From Heloderma charlesbogerti (lineage: Eukaryota > Chordata > Lepidosauria > Squamata > Helodermatidae): a stretch of DNA of 64,000 bases. The stretch lies in contig JANEZZ010001959.1 of NCBI GenBank assembly GCA_026122225.1, forward strand, positions 1,993,501-2,057,500. Direction: 5' to 3'. The stretch's first letter is position 1. The number at the start of each line of letters is the position of its first letter. The notes under the pieces were generated by a model. It did not search any database. It was not told where the DNA came from and saw only the letters and a program-made list of their open reading frames with translations. Shown piece by piece: positions 10,677-21,140 of the stretch. The position numbers and the translations under genes were made by a program.

Positions 10677-11139
10677 TAGGGATAGCGGAGAATTCCGCCA
10701 CGAACTCCAATGAGTCTGCGGTGCAACGAAAGACTCACCTCTGCCACCCGGGGGAATCTGCGCCGGCTGAATCCTACCTGCTGCCGGACAGCCACTGCCA
10801 GCCGCTGCTGGCCGCTGCTGCCTGTCTTCGGATGCAAATGATGTCCAGCGTAGTGGACGCCATTTGTGTCCCTGCCTTTTGCCGTGATACGCTATGTAAA
10901 GATTTACGTCCGCTACGCCATTTTTGCTGTGATAGGCTACGTAAAGATTTACATAAACTATGCCAGATGCCATTTGAGTTGCAGCGGCTGGAAGTCCGGC
11001 TGCGGACGGGCCCGGCCGGCAGCTCTGTGGACTCACCGCAGAGCGGAGCTGGCTGTGGAGGATTCTGGGGGGAGGGACAGATCGCCTCTCCCCAATGGAC
11101 CACCCCAGAGGACTGGTGAGTGTGTTTTGTGCACCCCTA
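10677..11139. mobile_element. Palindromic hAT-like non-autonomous element, copy 1
   Basis: It is bounded by TAGGGATAG and CACCCCTA and flanked by an exact 8-bp duplication, CCTTCACC (10669-10676 and 11140-11147). An 8-bp duplication with TAGGGATG-like ends indicates hAT insertion. The interior is GC-rich, with two hairpins of the type CTACGTAAAGATTTACATA. It shares GAGAATTCC near the left end, GGAGGATTCTGGGG near the right, and a GTGAGTGTGTTT / GTAAGTGACTTT end with the larger copy at 44934-46268. It has no transposase. It inserted into unit 2 of the tandem array. Confidence 0.8.
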
Positions 11140-11450
11140 CCTTCACCCTAGATGAATTTAAAATGCTGTCTGGATTTCCCAAAAACTATGCTCACCCCTG
11201 TAAAGTGACTTTGTATCATTACTACCCACAGTGAGATGCAGAAGGCAGACACAGATAAGCAAAGGAGTCCACAAAATACCAGGATCCAACCACTATGTTC
11301 CCCCTTTGTTGTCAGAAGGTTTTACGTTAGCCATACACTCTAGACACATTTAAAATGCTTCTAGGGCTCCCCCCAAAAAATATGCTCACCCCTGTAAAGT
11401 GACGTTGTAACATTAAAGCCCACATTGAGATGTAGAAGCCACCCCGCAGA

Positions 11451-12425
11451 TCACCAGGGTTATATTATTCAAAGTGTAGCAGACATTTATTTTCCCCACT
11501 GAGAAAAGAAGTAAGCATTTTGTAAAAAGCAGAAAAACCAAGGTTGCAGTGTTTTAGTTCTGAATCAAAAGGATCCTTTTACAACAACTCTGTAAGGAAG
11601 ACAAAATTAAGAATTTTGTACAATCCATATGGAGTTCCCTAATTCCTGAGAGACAGAAGATTTTGCATTAGCCGTTATGTACAGAGGAAACAAAAGTGAA
11701 TTTTTAATTAAAAAATTGATGGCGTACAGCACATCTATTTATATGTAGGGGAAAATTGTACTGTGTAAAACAATGCTACTGGTGCCTGGAGACTCGGACT
11801 AGCAAGTCAGGGTTGAGTGGGGTTTGCCGGCTTTTATATATACGTAAAATAGAGAAGATCCTGCTACACTCAGTAAACAAAGGTATCTGCAGTAGCTATG
11901 CCTTCAGCCTATCAACTGTATTCATGGCTGCCTGGGAGGTGGATATGGTGGTAAAGCTGAAGTGGGGAAAGTAAGCATTTTTGTAAGAATCACAAGGGTT
12001 GCAACAACTCTGTAAGGTAGACAAAATTAAAGGTTGCCAAGTAAAGCCTATGACAAACATCCTGTGCTGTAATTCAAGCATCACCCCCAGTGTATTCCAA
12101 AAGGTGGGGTGGGGATGGGGGTATATGCTGATAGAGTGGAAGGGAAAAAACTATTTTTCTTTCTTTTTTAAGAGTCATTTTGAAAGAATCAACTTTTATC
12201 ACTATTTCCCAAAATGGAACTAGATCCAAAAGGGTGGTGGAGTTGAAAGGGAAAAGTAATCTTTGTAAGGATCATTTTGAAAGAATCATTAAACATAGAA
12301 ATCACAGGGGTTGCAAGTAAAACTTTCAAGGGTCTTTAAAAAGTAAATAATTCTTTAAGCGCCACTTAGATTTTGTAAAAATCCTACACAGGGAGCCAAA
12401 AAACAGGTTGCCCTTTAGAAAAAAG
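11451..12425. other. No gene; weak internal direct repeat
   Basis: The segment around 11509-11606 (GTAAGCATTTTGTAAAA .. CAACTCTGTAAGG .. GACAAAATTAA) is echoed at 11969-12030. Otherwise unique-looking AT-rich DNA. Confidence 0.4.
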
Positions 12426-12710
12426 TAGGGATGCGGGCCATTTCTGCACCCGCACGTGTCAGGGCTCTAAAACCTCATCCCATTTGTCCACAGTGGCATG
12501 ACGAGTTCATAGAGGGGGCACATGACCCCCATCAGATGACCGTGAAGGTCATGTGACCTGACCAGCTGATCGCCCCTTCCAAGGCAGGACGTCTGGAGGT
12601 GGGACTTCCAGCTAGGGCAGGACTTCTGGTCTCCAAAGGGGGCGGGGCACCTGTCACTTTTGGAAAAGGGGTGTGGCTTAGAGTTTGATGGGGGTACCCC
12701 CTTTTCACTA
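12426..12710 (+). repeat. GC-rich repeat, inverted partner of 9323-9590
   Basis: It starts TAGGGATGCGGGCC, like the hAT-type elements here, and ends GGTACCCCCTTTTCACTA. The body contains CATGACCCCCATCAG, GTCATGTGACC and GGACTTCCAGCTAGGG, the reverse complement order of 9323-9590. No clear target duplication. Confidence 0.5.
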
Positions 12711-13440
12711 CTCATAAAATCGAAAGAAGCATTATTTGCAAAAATTCTTCACCAGGCTAAACATTCTGATCACTGCATTCTGTATTAGACTCCTACAGTC
12801 TTTGGATTGGATTTTGAATTGTCAATGTCAGACCCAAATGCTATCATGTGACGTTAAAAGTATTTAGTTTAAATATTTATTCTAGGCCTTAGTGATTTCC
12901 TGCAGTTAGTCCATCTTGCAACAGTGTCCTATTTACACTTTGGTAACCTCTCTTACCTCACATGTAACCTCATTGCAGACAAACTCATATCCTAAAGAAA
13001 TAGCTGATTGCAGTCACAGGTCACCCAAACAAAATTATAGTCTGCAACATTCGTATTCTGTTTTTACTTAAAAGGTTATATATTGCCCTTCACCAGACCT
13101 TCAAGGGTAGTTTACAAAAAAAGATGTTTAAAAATATGTTGACACATTTACCATCGAAGATTTGAGTGGTATACTCATGTATTCATGTTACTCGGTATGG
13201 ATAAGAAAATTCAAAATGTTCAAACTGGTTATGCAAAAGGTCTAGTTTGAATAAACCATTGTTTTTCTAAATAATCAGTGAGCTTGCCTGTTCATTTTGA
13301 AAGAATGAATACATTCCACTTGTCTGGATTAATACAATTTATCAGTATTTCTTTTGCAAGATTCTAGCTTTACTAATCACTAAAATATATTTTACATAAA
13401 GTTAATCATTCAAACTGATTGCTTTTTTGCCTTTCTAATT
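12711..13440. other. No recognised feature
   Basis: AT-rich unique-looking DNA with no readable gene, ending in the pyrimidine tract before the possible exon at 13445. Confidence 0.4.
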
Positions 13441-13444
13441 GCAG

Positions 13445-13508
13445 TGGGTTTATTGAACCACTGGATGGCTCCCTTCTGAAAGGCTATAACTACATAAGAG
13501 CACCTCCT
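13445..13508 (+). CDS. Possible isolated 64-bp coding exon
   Basis: A good 3' splice site (pyrimidine-rich TTTTTTGCCTTTCTAATTGC, then AG) is followed by 64 open bases and a consensus donor GTGAGT at 13509. In the frame starting at 13446 it reads GFIEPLDGSLLKGYNYIRAP plus one residue, without stops. The exon would start in phase 2 and end in phase 0. I do not recognise the peptide, and no neighbouring exons were found. It could belong to a long-intron gene crossing the window on the plus strand, or be a chance match. Confidence 0.3.
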
Positions 13509-13544
13509 GTGAGTATTTGTATCTTGCATTACTAACAGTGAACT

Positions 13545-13830
13545 TATTATCTGAATGAGGATTCTTATGTAGCCAAAATAGCATCATCCATGCAAAGGAG
13601 GGAAGTATCAGCAAGTCTGGGAAAATCCCAAGGCTTGCAGAAGTACACAATATCTTTAGGGGGGCAGGGAAACCTAAGGGGAGGGGGGGAACCCCCAAAA
13701 GCCCAGTGAGGGTCAAATATGCACAGGTGGCATCAAATGTTCACTGATCGTTGAGGTGGGGTGGAAGATTGCGGGTGGGGAATGGAATATAGTATCCTGG
13801 AAAAGGGCATGGATGGCTGGGACCCTGAAC
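13545..13830 (+). repeat. Interspersed repeat family B, copy 2
   Basis: It matches 7815-8290 without the SINE. Shared blocks are TTCTTATGTAGCCAAAATAG, GAGGGAAGTATCAGCAAG, GGCTTGCAGAAGTAC and, after a gap, ATGGAATATAGTATCCTGG. Confidence 0.55.
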
Positions 13831-14264
13831 AGTGATGCTGCCAGGATTGAGGGGCCTGGGGAAGGAGCTTTCTGGGGGCCAACACACACTCCTGAGTACT
13901 CCGTCTCCCCAGTTTCTGGGCTCCTTATTAGGTTTTTTTGTGGTGCGATTGTCATTCTCCATTCACAATATTTCCCACTTGCAATGCACGTCATCATTGT
14001 CCTGCAGCAGCTGTCCCTCACCTTCCCCCTGTTTTCCCCAAGATATTTCTGTATGTGGAAAATGTGGTATTATTTGCAGCCGTGCAATGAATCTGTCATC
14101 ACCAGCCCACGTATTGCTGACATCACGCTACCACATGCTTTGTGTAGACAAGTGTTGGGTGGTGCTGTGTTGACATCACCTAGTGACGACGATCCGGTGT
14201 GAGTGTCACCCTCCCCTGCCTCCCTTGACCTCTAGCCCCTTTGCCATTCTGTTCCTGGGAACAA

Positions 14265-14575
14265 TACTGGGAACTTCAGAAGTGTAGTAAACCGGTGTTT
14301 CAATAATATGGCATACCAGCGTTTCGCTAGTACAGCATGGCAGAGACCGCTGCTGCTCTGACTAACCACAATGTTGCAACCCATTTCCATTCAACACCCT
14401 TTCCCAGTGTATACTCAAACGAGAAAAGTGTTACTGCTTGCTTTTACGAGGACAATACTGACTTGCACACATGAGGGGCTGGGGAACTTTAGAAGTGCCG
14501 CGTACCAGCATTTCACTAGGACAACATACCGGCATTTCACTAGGATAGCATGGCAGAGACTGACTTGCATACATG
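14265..14575 (+). repeat. Direct repeat, period ~215 bp, with 27-bp sub-repeats
   Basis: Blocks at 14265-14345 and 14480-14575 share GGGAACTT(C/T)AGAAGTG, (G/A)TACCAGC(G/A)TTTC(G/A)CTAG and AGCATGGCAGAGAC. The second block repeats its ACCAGCATTTCACTAGGA phrase once more, 27 bp later. Class unknown. Confidence 0.55.
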
Positions 14576-14824
14576 GGGGTGGGTAGAACAGACTTCTGAA
14601 GTTGAGAAGCACTGTGGATTGTATATAGAAGTTGACAAGGTAGGGATCGGAGGTAGCAGAAGTAAAAAGGGGAGGCAAGGAAGCTGAAATGGAAAAGTTC
14701 ATGCCGAGAGGGAGGAGGGGATACCACAGAGGGGTGGACAGAGGGTGTACAATGCTGCTGACATCTGATAACATCCTGCCAGGCTTGGCCCAACCAGTGT
14801 AAATGGCAGGTAGTGTTGTGCAGC

Positions 14825-15345
14825 AAAAGAAAAATCGGCTGTGTAAAGAACAGATTTAAATCCCGCAAAGAATCCAGAAGCAGAAGCCCCGGTAAGTTGT
14901 GGGATAAAAAGCCTGGTGTGATGAATCACTCTGTCTCTTTCTGCCACCCCCTCTCCCCCAGTGCTGTCTCTTGCTCTTTCCAACTGCCTGCTGTGCACTT
15001 TCCCTCCTTCTCTCCCTCGTCACTCTTTCCACACAGACCCCATTGTATTCTTCTTGCTCTTTCCAACATCCCCTGGTGCATGCATTCTCTCCTCACTCCC
15101 CTTCCCACCCCAGTGCTCCCCCCGCCCCCCATCCCCATTCTCTGTCCCTGACCTGGCAATGCCACTGCCAGTGGCAGCTTCTTTTTAGCTTACAGAAGAG
15201 TTTGGGCATGCTGCAGAGAAAAGCTGCAATGAAACCCAGGATCTTTGGGCTTTTCTACATGAGGCTTTTAACCCATACCTTTACTGAGGCTTCTGCTTCC
15301 AGATTCTTTCTTGGATTAAGATCACTTCTTTACACATGTTTTTCC
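14825..15345. repeat. Inverted pair of a ~100-bp repeat
   Basis: 14825-14925 (CAAAGAATCCAGAAGCAGAAG, read in reverse) and 15246-15345 (CTTCTGCTTCCAGATTCTTT) are inverted copies around a pyrimidine-rich spacer. A third copy lies at 55060-55155. The layout suggests an element with long inverted ends or two head-to-head insertions. Confidence 0.45.
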
Positions 15346-16006
15346 CCAGGGTTTTTCTTTCTCTGCCTTTCTACATGTTCCATTATACAACCACTTGGTG
15401 GTGCTGTGGTATAGAGGAATTGTGCAAATACACATGCGGTCTATAATGCCATTCGGAAAAATACCAGACTTTCCTCGCTAGGAAAAATAGGTTAACTGGT
15501 TTCCTTTAACCAACAAAGGAGTAGTAACAGGAAAATAGACTTTTCTATTTTGGTAGTGTTAATAAATCAGACTGACACATGGGATTATATATATAATAAA
15601 ACTACTAAAATTTTATTAAATACAAGAACAGTTATATAGGTTATTATTTAATCATCCTATACTTAGGGTCGATCTACACTTATGGGTTTTTTTCACTTCC
15701 AATGAGGTTTCACCGCCCGTCTTTCACACTACGTGGTACCCGCCTCGAATTGGAACCGGAATTTCCCACTTCCGTGCTCCCTCTTTCAATACCCTGATAT
15801 CCCAGTATTTCCCCTTAATGTGCTCTGATTTTCTACCTTCGCTACCGTATCTGGTTGTAGTCCCCTCCCCTGCCTGTCCATATATGGCGGTGTTTGTATT
15901 TCCCTCCTGTCCAATCACAGCTCTCGACAGCCCCATGTCGTCTTCTGGCTACTGATCGCATAGCTTCCTCAGCACTCAATGTTTCCTCAGCAACAAGCAA
16001 AGGGCT
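15346..16006. other. No gene recognised
   Basis: 15664-15950 is relatively GC-rich and starts TAGGGTCGATCTACAC, possibly another DNA-element terminus. I could not find its partner end. Confidence 0.3.
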
Positions 16007-16118
16007 GGATGTGCACACGCTTGTCTGATCTTGGAAGCTAAGCAGGGTCGGCCCTGGTCAGTAGTTGGATGGATGACCGTCTGGGAATCAGGCTTCCTGC
16101 ATTGAGCAGGGGGTTGTT
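16007..16118 (+). repeat. 5S rRNA-derived sequence fused to a CR1 3' end
   Basis: 16020-16091 follows vertebrate 5S rRNA: GTCTGATCTTGGAAGCTAAG, CAGGGTCGG and CTTGGATGG-like blocks, including the internal pol III control region. At ~16092 it switches to TTCCTGCATTGAGCAGGGGG and TTG, the CR1 LINE phrase seen at 33640-33662 in reverse. The 5' third of 5S and the rest of the CR1 tail are missing. It is either a CR1-mobilised 5S SINE or a one-off chimera. Confidence 0.65.
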
Positions 16119-16380
16119 CTATCCCTTCAAATGAAACTAAGTTTTACCCCCTTCTATCCCCCGCTTCAGCTTTAAAAAAAAAAATTAAGGCATTATCTTT
16201 GAAGAATCATGGCTTCTCCGTGATTTTTTTTTTCTAATTCAGGCATGATCTTTGAAGATTTGAAGCTTCACATCTTCGATTTTCAAGCTACAATCTTAAT
16301 AAAATGACATGTTACATGGCATTTGCCCTTCATACCAATGACCTGGTGCACTTTACTCTTTCTACAAAAGCAATTGTCTT

Positions 16381-16516
16381 AGGGCACAATCCTATGCTTG
16401 TTTAGTCAGAAGAAACTCCTACAATTCCCAGCATGCCCCAGTCAGTATGGTTGGCTGAAGGGATGCTGGGAGTCATAGGACTTTTTTTCTGTCTAACCTG
16501 CATAGGATTGCACCCT
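16381..16516. mobile_element. Palindromic MITE (GCACAATCCTATGC family)
   Basis: Ends AGGGCACAATCCTATGC and GCATAGGATTGCACCCT are complementary. Inside, TCCTACAATTCCCAGCATGC mirrors ATGCTGGGAGTCATAGGA. Other copies are at 16838-16974, 39028-39156 and 47792-47914. Confidence 0.75.
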
Positions 16517-16837
16517 TAAAGGTTTTAGCAAAAGGGTCTGCATTGAGCCAATGCTCAATGCAACACGCCCTTCTGATAGTGAGTCGCAAAGGAGGAGAAG
16601 AGCGTGTTCAACCAACAGGAGGGTGGGATGGTGCTAGAGAAGGGAGTGTTCATTGCCCTTACATGTGCTCCTTTTACTGATAAAATAAGACTCCCTGCTT
16701 TATAAATGAGCAGGGCAGACATATGATGAATGGTGGCCTTGTCACATCTAGTCTGGCCCAAAGCATAACTTTGATATGTTTGTTTCGCTATTCCAGCAGC
16801 AATCATAGGCAATCAGTCTAAGAGTTAGAGTCTAAGT

Positions 16838-16974
16838 GTGGCACAATCCTATGCATGTTTATACAGAAAAAAGTCCTCCAACTCCCAGTATGCCCCAACC
16901 AGGATGGATGGCTAGGGAATGCTGGGAATTGTAGGGCCCTTCTTTGTTTAAACATGCATAGATTGCACTCTAAG
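16838..16974. mobile_element. Palindromic MITE (GCACAATCCTATGC family)
   Basis: GTGGCACAATCCTATGCATG pairs with CATGCATAGATTGCACTC. The arms CTCCAACTCCCAGTATGCC and AATGCTGGGAATTGTAGGG are complementary. Same family as 16381-16516, 320 bp away. Confidence 0.75.
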
Positions 16975-17790
16975 TGAAAGTTCTTTTAAAAAGAGGTGCT
17001 GTAAAACAACAGTGGGAAATTTTGGTGCACAGCTTAGGTCATTGGAGGGGGCATGCTCCCTGGTTTCCAGGAATCAGGGAGCAATCCCCTGTCAGACCCA
17101 CCTCCAAAATGAAGCTGTTGCCTTTAATAAAGTATGGACCAAATAAACTAAACACAAAATGATGCTTTGTCATGCTTAGGTGTGGGGCACTCCTGGGTTG
17201 CTGTTCTCTCTTTCTCTCTGGGCAGACTTCAGCCAGGGGTGGGGGTGTTCTAGGGCTTCGTTTGGAACAGGGCCGGCTTGCATCAGCCTTCCTTTCCCCC
17301 TTGCTCTGTCTTGGCTTTCAACCAACAGTAAAAATGTCCAAACTCTCCATTTCTAACTGCTAGGATCTGCTAGCTGTCTTCCCTACCCCGTAACAAAAGT
17401 ACAGTATTGGCCCTCTTGAATTAGGAAGCCCTGCCCTCCCTCTCTCTGGACCCTGCTTTCTGTGGACTTCCCAGTCTTCTGTTGGCCAAAGTATGTAGGA
17501 AGTGGTCTTGTTGAGCTGCACCAAGCCAGCAGTTTTCTTCGGGGATCATGGCTTGGTTGCTATAGTGCCTGTGTGTCCATGCACCAGAGGAGAAGGGGGA
17601 ATGGATCCCTCTTATGCCCTGTGTAGACCCCTCTGTACAAGAGCACTGTGTCTGTGGTGGCCGGGATGGAGCTAAATGTAATTAACTTGAGGACATGAAA
17701 TAAAAACCTACAAAAGTTTTGACTGGCTATATTATCTAGCACTATTAGACTCCATGGCTTCAGCATCATCTGGATTGCTCACCTGTTGTT

Positions 17791-17910
17791 GCTTTGTTTA
17801 CCATCTAGGGTGATGAAATGTTCTGCAGAACCCAAAAGCTTTCACACCAGTTTGTCAACTTTGGGTTGGCCTAATGAAGATACTGCCCTAATATAGATTC
17901 TGGAATTGTT
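17791..17910 (+). repeat. Direct repeat, copy 1 (partner 18421-18536)
   Basis: GCTTTGTTTACC(A/G)TCTAG, GATGAA, AGAAC(C/T)CA(A/G)AAGCTT, TTTGGG(T/G)TGGCCTAA and TGCCCTAATAT are shared in order with 18421. Divergence suggests an old interspersed family rather than a recent duplication. Confidence 0.6.
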
Positions 17911-18420
17911 CTTATGGTCAACAGGGCTAGCTTTGCTTTTTGTGTGGTCTGGAGAAGACCGCATTTAGCCACCCAGCAGCAGGATCCTACACTGGAGAAG
18001 GAGGATTTCATGCTACCTGAAGTTGGGACTTCATTATTTGGGGGTATATCCCCTGTAACTACTAGGTAAAGCTGCTCTATTTGGCATTTTAAAAAGTCTA
18101 GTACACCATCATCTACAGTTACGTGCAGCTCGTTAATATAAAAACCATATCGTTTCTCTCTGCTTCTGTTTTTCACCTATCAAGGAATTTGTGCTTTTCA
18201 CCTAAGAATGGAGATAGATCTAGGTAACAGCTGGATTTTATCATTTCAGAACTGGGGGACCTTCATCCCAGCAGCCCTAGAGACAGTCCTAGGCACAGCC
18301 AGAAATAATCACAGCACCTACTAGGACCTAATTTGAATGTATGCAATCTCATCCCATGTTCCATTTTAAGATTGTGACTAAATGCATATAGCATGGCTCC
18401 TCACCCCCCTCCATTTTTTT

Positions 18421-18536
18421 GCTTTGTTTACCGTCTAGCCTGATGAAGAGTACTGGAGAACTCAGAAGCTTGCACACTATTTTGTGACCTTTGGGGTGGC
18501 CTAAAACGATATTGCCCTAATATGGATTTTGGAATA
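18421..18536 (+). repeat. Direct repeat, copy 2 (partner 17791-17910)
   Basis: Same ordered blocks as 17791-17910, about 630 bp downstream in the same orientation. Confidence 0.6.
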
Positions 18537-20837
18537 ACTACATAGGGACTGCCTTTCTTTTTGTTTGGAATTAATGACTTTGTTAAGTGTATCTCAAAGA
18601 TCTCTAGATATTTTGGACATCTCAGTTTGAGTTCAGCTTGTTAAAGTATTTTAGTTTTCAAACCCCAGCCAGTTCCCCCCACAAAATTCACCTCCCTGTC
18701 CTGCATGGAGGCAGAAAAAAACCTCCATTGTCACCAGTGCAGATACACCTCTGGATGCTTCCAGCTTAGCAGGGCTGGCCCTACCATTAGTCAAAGTAAG
18801 GCGATTGCCTCAAGTGGCAATGCTGAGCACAGCAAGGTGTTTGAGGAGAGAAGTGTGTGCCACATGGCCTTCCCTACACCCCCTAAACTAGTCTGCTGCT
18901 TTCAGGTGTGGTGTCCCATCATCAGTTTGAACAAAGATGTTCAGTCTTGAAGTTTTTTTTTTTATGTGGAATGGGAGGGGGTGCCATCTTGTTCTTCACT
19001 TCAGGCAGCAAAATGTCTTGGGCTGGCCCTGCAGATGAGGCTTTCTTTTATAATACCATTGTCCTCTCTCATTCACAGAATTCTACTCATAACTCTCCAG
19101 TGTTTTCCCACCACTTATTTATTCAGTCTTTTATCTTACCACAGAAAATCTGTTAAGGAAAAGGAAAACAGAATTGTTGCACAATGCTTTCTGACTGGTA
19201 GCACTGGAAGCACCCTCAATCTCTTTGATTCTCTCCCAACTGACATCCCCAAACATTGTTGCCTGTCTCTCTCTTACAGAAATTCTCTACACTTGCTTCA
19301 TATCATATCTAAAATGAGCAATTTTCTCAGTATTTGTGTGGGCAAATCTCATAATTTTAACTAGGATTTACCTACATATAATTGTGGGAAGATCAGATTG
19401 GGCCAAGAGCCTGAAGTACCAGCATCACGGCATAGAACAATGGGTTTAGGGTTAAGGTCTTTCAAAGTAGAAGTAGTCACTTTAGAGGGGAAAAACCACC
19501 AAACCTAGACATTGTACCTCTCACTATGTACTGCGGTTCTTTTAAAAGGCACCTGACTGCAGTAGCAGGATTAGGCCCGGAATGTGTTCATCTGCATTTC
19601 AGTTTTGTTTCTTTTCACCTAGCTTTGAAACTCTTTGTTCTGTTTTTAAAAGAACCTCATGTGGTTGTAGAAACCTTGCTAGATTAAAAAGACCTTAGTC
19701 AACTACTCTGAGAGGATAAAATATTGTTAAGTGTAATTAGTTTTTTACAAGCTCAAACTGCATAGAGGTAATATGTGCCCCACTTCTGAGTGGTTAGAAG
19801 TTCCAGGGGCACCATTACTGGTATCTTCTGTAATATTTCCTTTCTTTACAAATTCCAGCAAAAGAAAGCAAATATTTTTTTAAAGGAGCTTCTACAAATG
19901 TTTTTCTTGTTTTCCCCAATTCTGTGGGGACTTACCTCCACCTATCCAATATCCAGGCTTTCGTTGTACTCATCCATAATACATTATGGAGTGTGTCTAA
20001 TGTGTTGCTGATATAAAATTCTTTACCTTAAAAGAAAATTCTCTAGAATCCCACCCCCTCTCCCTTCAAGATGTTATAAGGCTGGCAAAATAGGTTAAGA
20101 CTTCTGACACATTAAGTATGAATATATTTACAATGACATTTCTGTATGGTCCTGCTGAAGCACAGTTGCAACACCACAGTAATGTTGCTTTTTGTGACAT
20201 TCCACTACTATGTCATTGTATGCACCGATGTGTATTTAAGACTGGCATATATATAATATTCTGATCTCTTTATCATGGTGGGCTTCAGGATCACATCTTT
20301 CCATCACAAGAGGGGGAATCCCACCTTTTATTTGACAGCACTAATGAAAAAGACTGTTATATGCAGACTTCACATAAGAGACACCATTAACTCAAACAAA
20401 ACTTTATTCAATGATAAAAAAAAATCTGCCGGTTTAAGACTAGAGTTAAGGCTATCTCATGCTGGCCCAAGCTCCACAAAGCTAGGAAACTGAAAGCTAA
20501 GGCTATTGGGCAGTATAGAAATGTAATAAAGGAAGAAAGAAAGGCCTTAACAGATGTGCCCCATGATCCCCATGACGCTGTGCAATGTCACAAATTAGGT
20601 TTGTTTACAATTTACCCTCCATGTGCCCACACGAAATCCAAATGGGGCTCAAATCGAGATGGGGAGGATGGAGTGCCTGGGATCAGCAAAAATGCCCAAT
20701 GTTGTTTTGATAAAGCATCTTTGCCTTACTGTGTTGCTAGAGTAATCCTCCTGCAAGTTGACCCATGCCTATTTGTTGCTTATATCAGTAGCTAGCAGGA
20801 TGGATTAAACAGGGAGAGGGGCCCTTCTTCTGGCTCC
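18537..20837. other. No recognised feature
   Basis: About 2.3 kb of mostly AT-rich DNA. Open frames up to 132 codons here (for example 18966-19364) have biased composition and no family signature, so I do not call genes. Confidence 0.4.
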
Positions 20838-21036
20838 CTTCACTTCATTTATGTTTATTTATTTATTTATTAAATTTATTAATCGCCCATCTGGCTGGTC
20901 ACCCAGCCACTCTGGGCGATGTACAACAAAAGAGTTAAAACAATAAAATTCTACATTAAAAACATCATAAAAAATACGCTGACCACCCCGAATGCCTGCC
21001 TGCACAACCACGTTTTAAATGCGTGGTGGAAGCTCA
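20838..21036 (-). mobile_element. CR1-type LINE 3' end, minus
   Basis: Same 3' end as the long element at 26013-27690: an ATTTATTTATTTATT run, then AATCGCCCATCTGGCTGG and GCCTGCACAACCACGTTTT. It stops at AAGCTCAT, where BovB sequence begins. Confidence 0.8.
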
Positions 21037-21140
21037 TGTTGTTGTTGTTCAGTCGTTAAATCATGTCCAACTCTTCGTGACCCCATGGACCAGAGCACGC
21101 CAGGCCTTCCTGTCCTCCGCTCTCTCCTGGAGTGTGCTCA
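21037..21140 (-). mobile_element. BovB (RTE) LINE 3' end, minus
   Basis: GTTGTTGTTCAGTCGTTAAA and CATGTCCAACTCTTCGTGAC are the reverse complement of the BovB 3' end seen at 31560-31637. It is strongly 5' truncated and abuts a CR1 tail. Confidence 0.8.

Larger units (their letters stand above)
10185..11450 (+). repeat. ~310-bp tandem array, ~2.5 units, each with its own microsatellite
   Basis: Units share, in order: GCACCCC followed by a tetranucleotide tract, then TGCAGA..CTTGTTTTTAT, GCTTACCTGCAATCTGGTCC, TTCACCCTAGA, TTTCCCAAAAACTATGCTCA, GTAAAGTGAC and GAGATGTAGAAG. Unit 1 starts near 10185 and unit 2 near 10505. Unit 2 is interrupted by the element at 10677-11139. A third, partial unit runs about 11335-11450. 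Confidence 0.75.

Noticed and set aside
16007..16118. Functional 5S rRNA gene
   Set aside because: The 5' third is missing and the 3' end is replaced by CR1 sequence.
18966..19364. 132-codon plus frame
   Set aside because: Low-information composition, no homology recognised, and overlapped by another frame.
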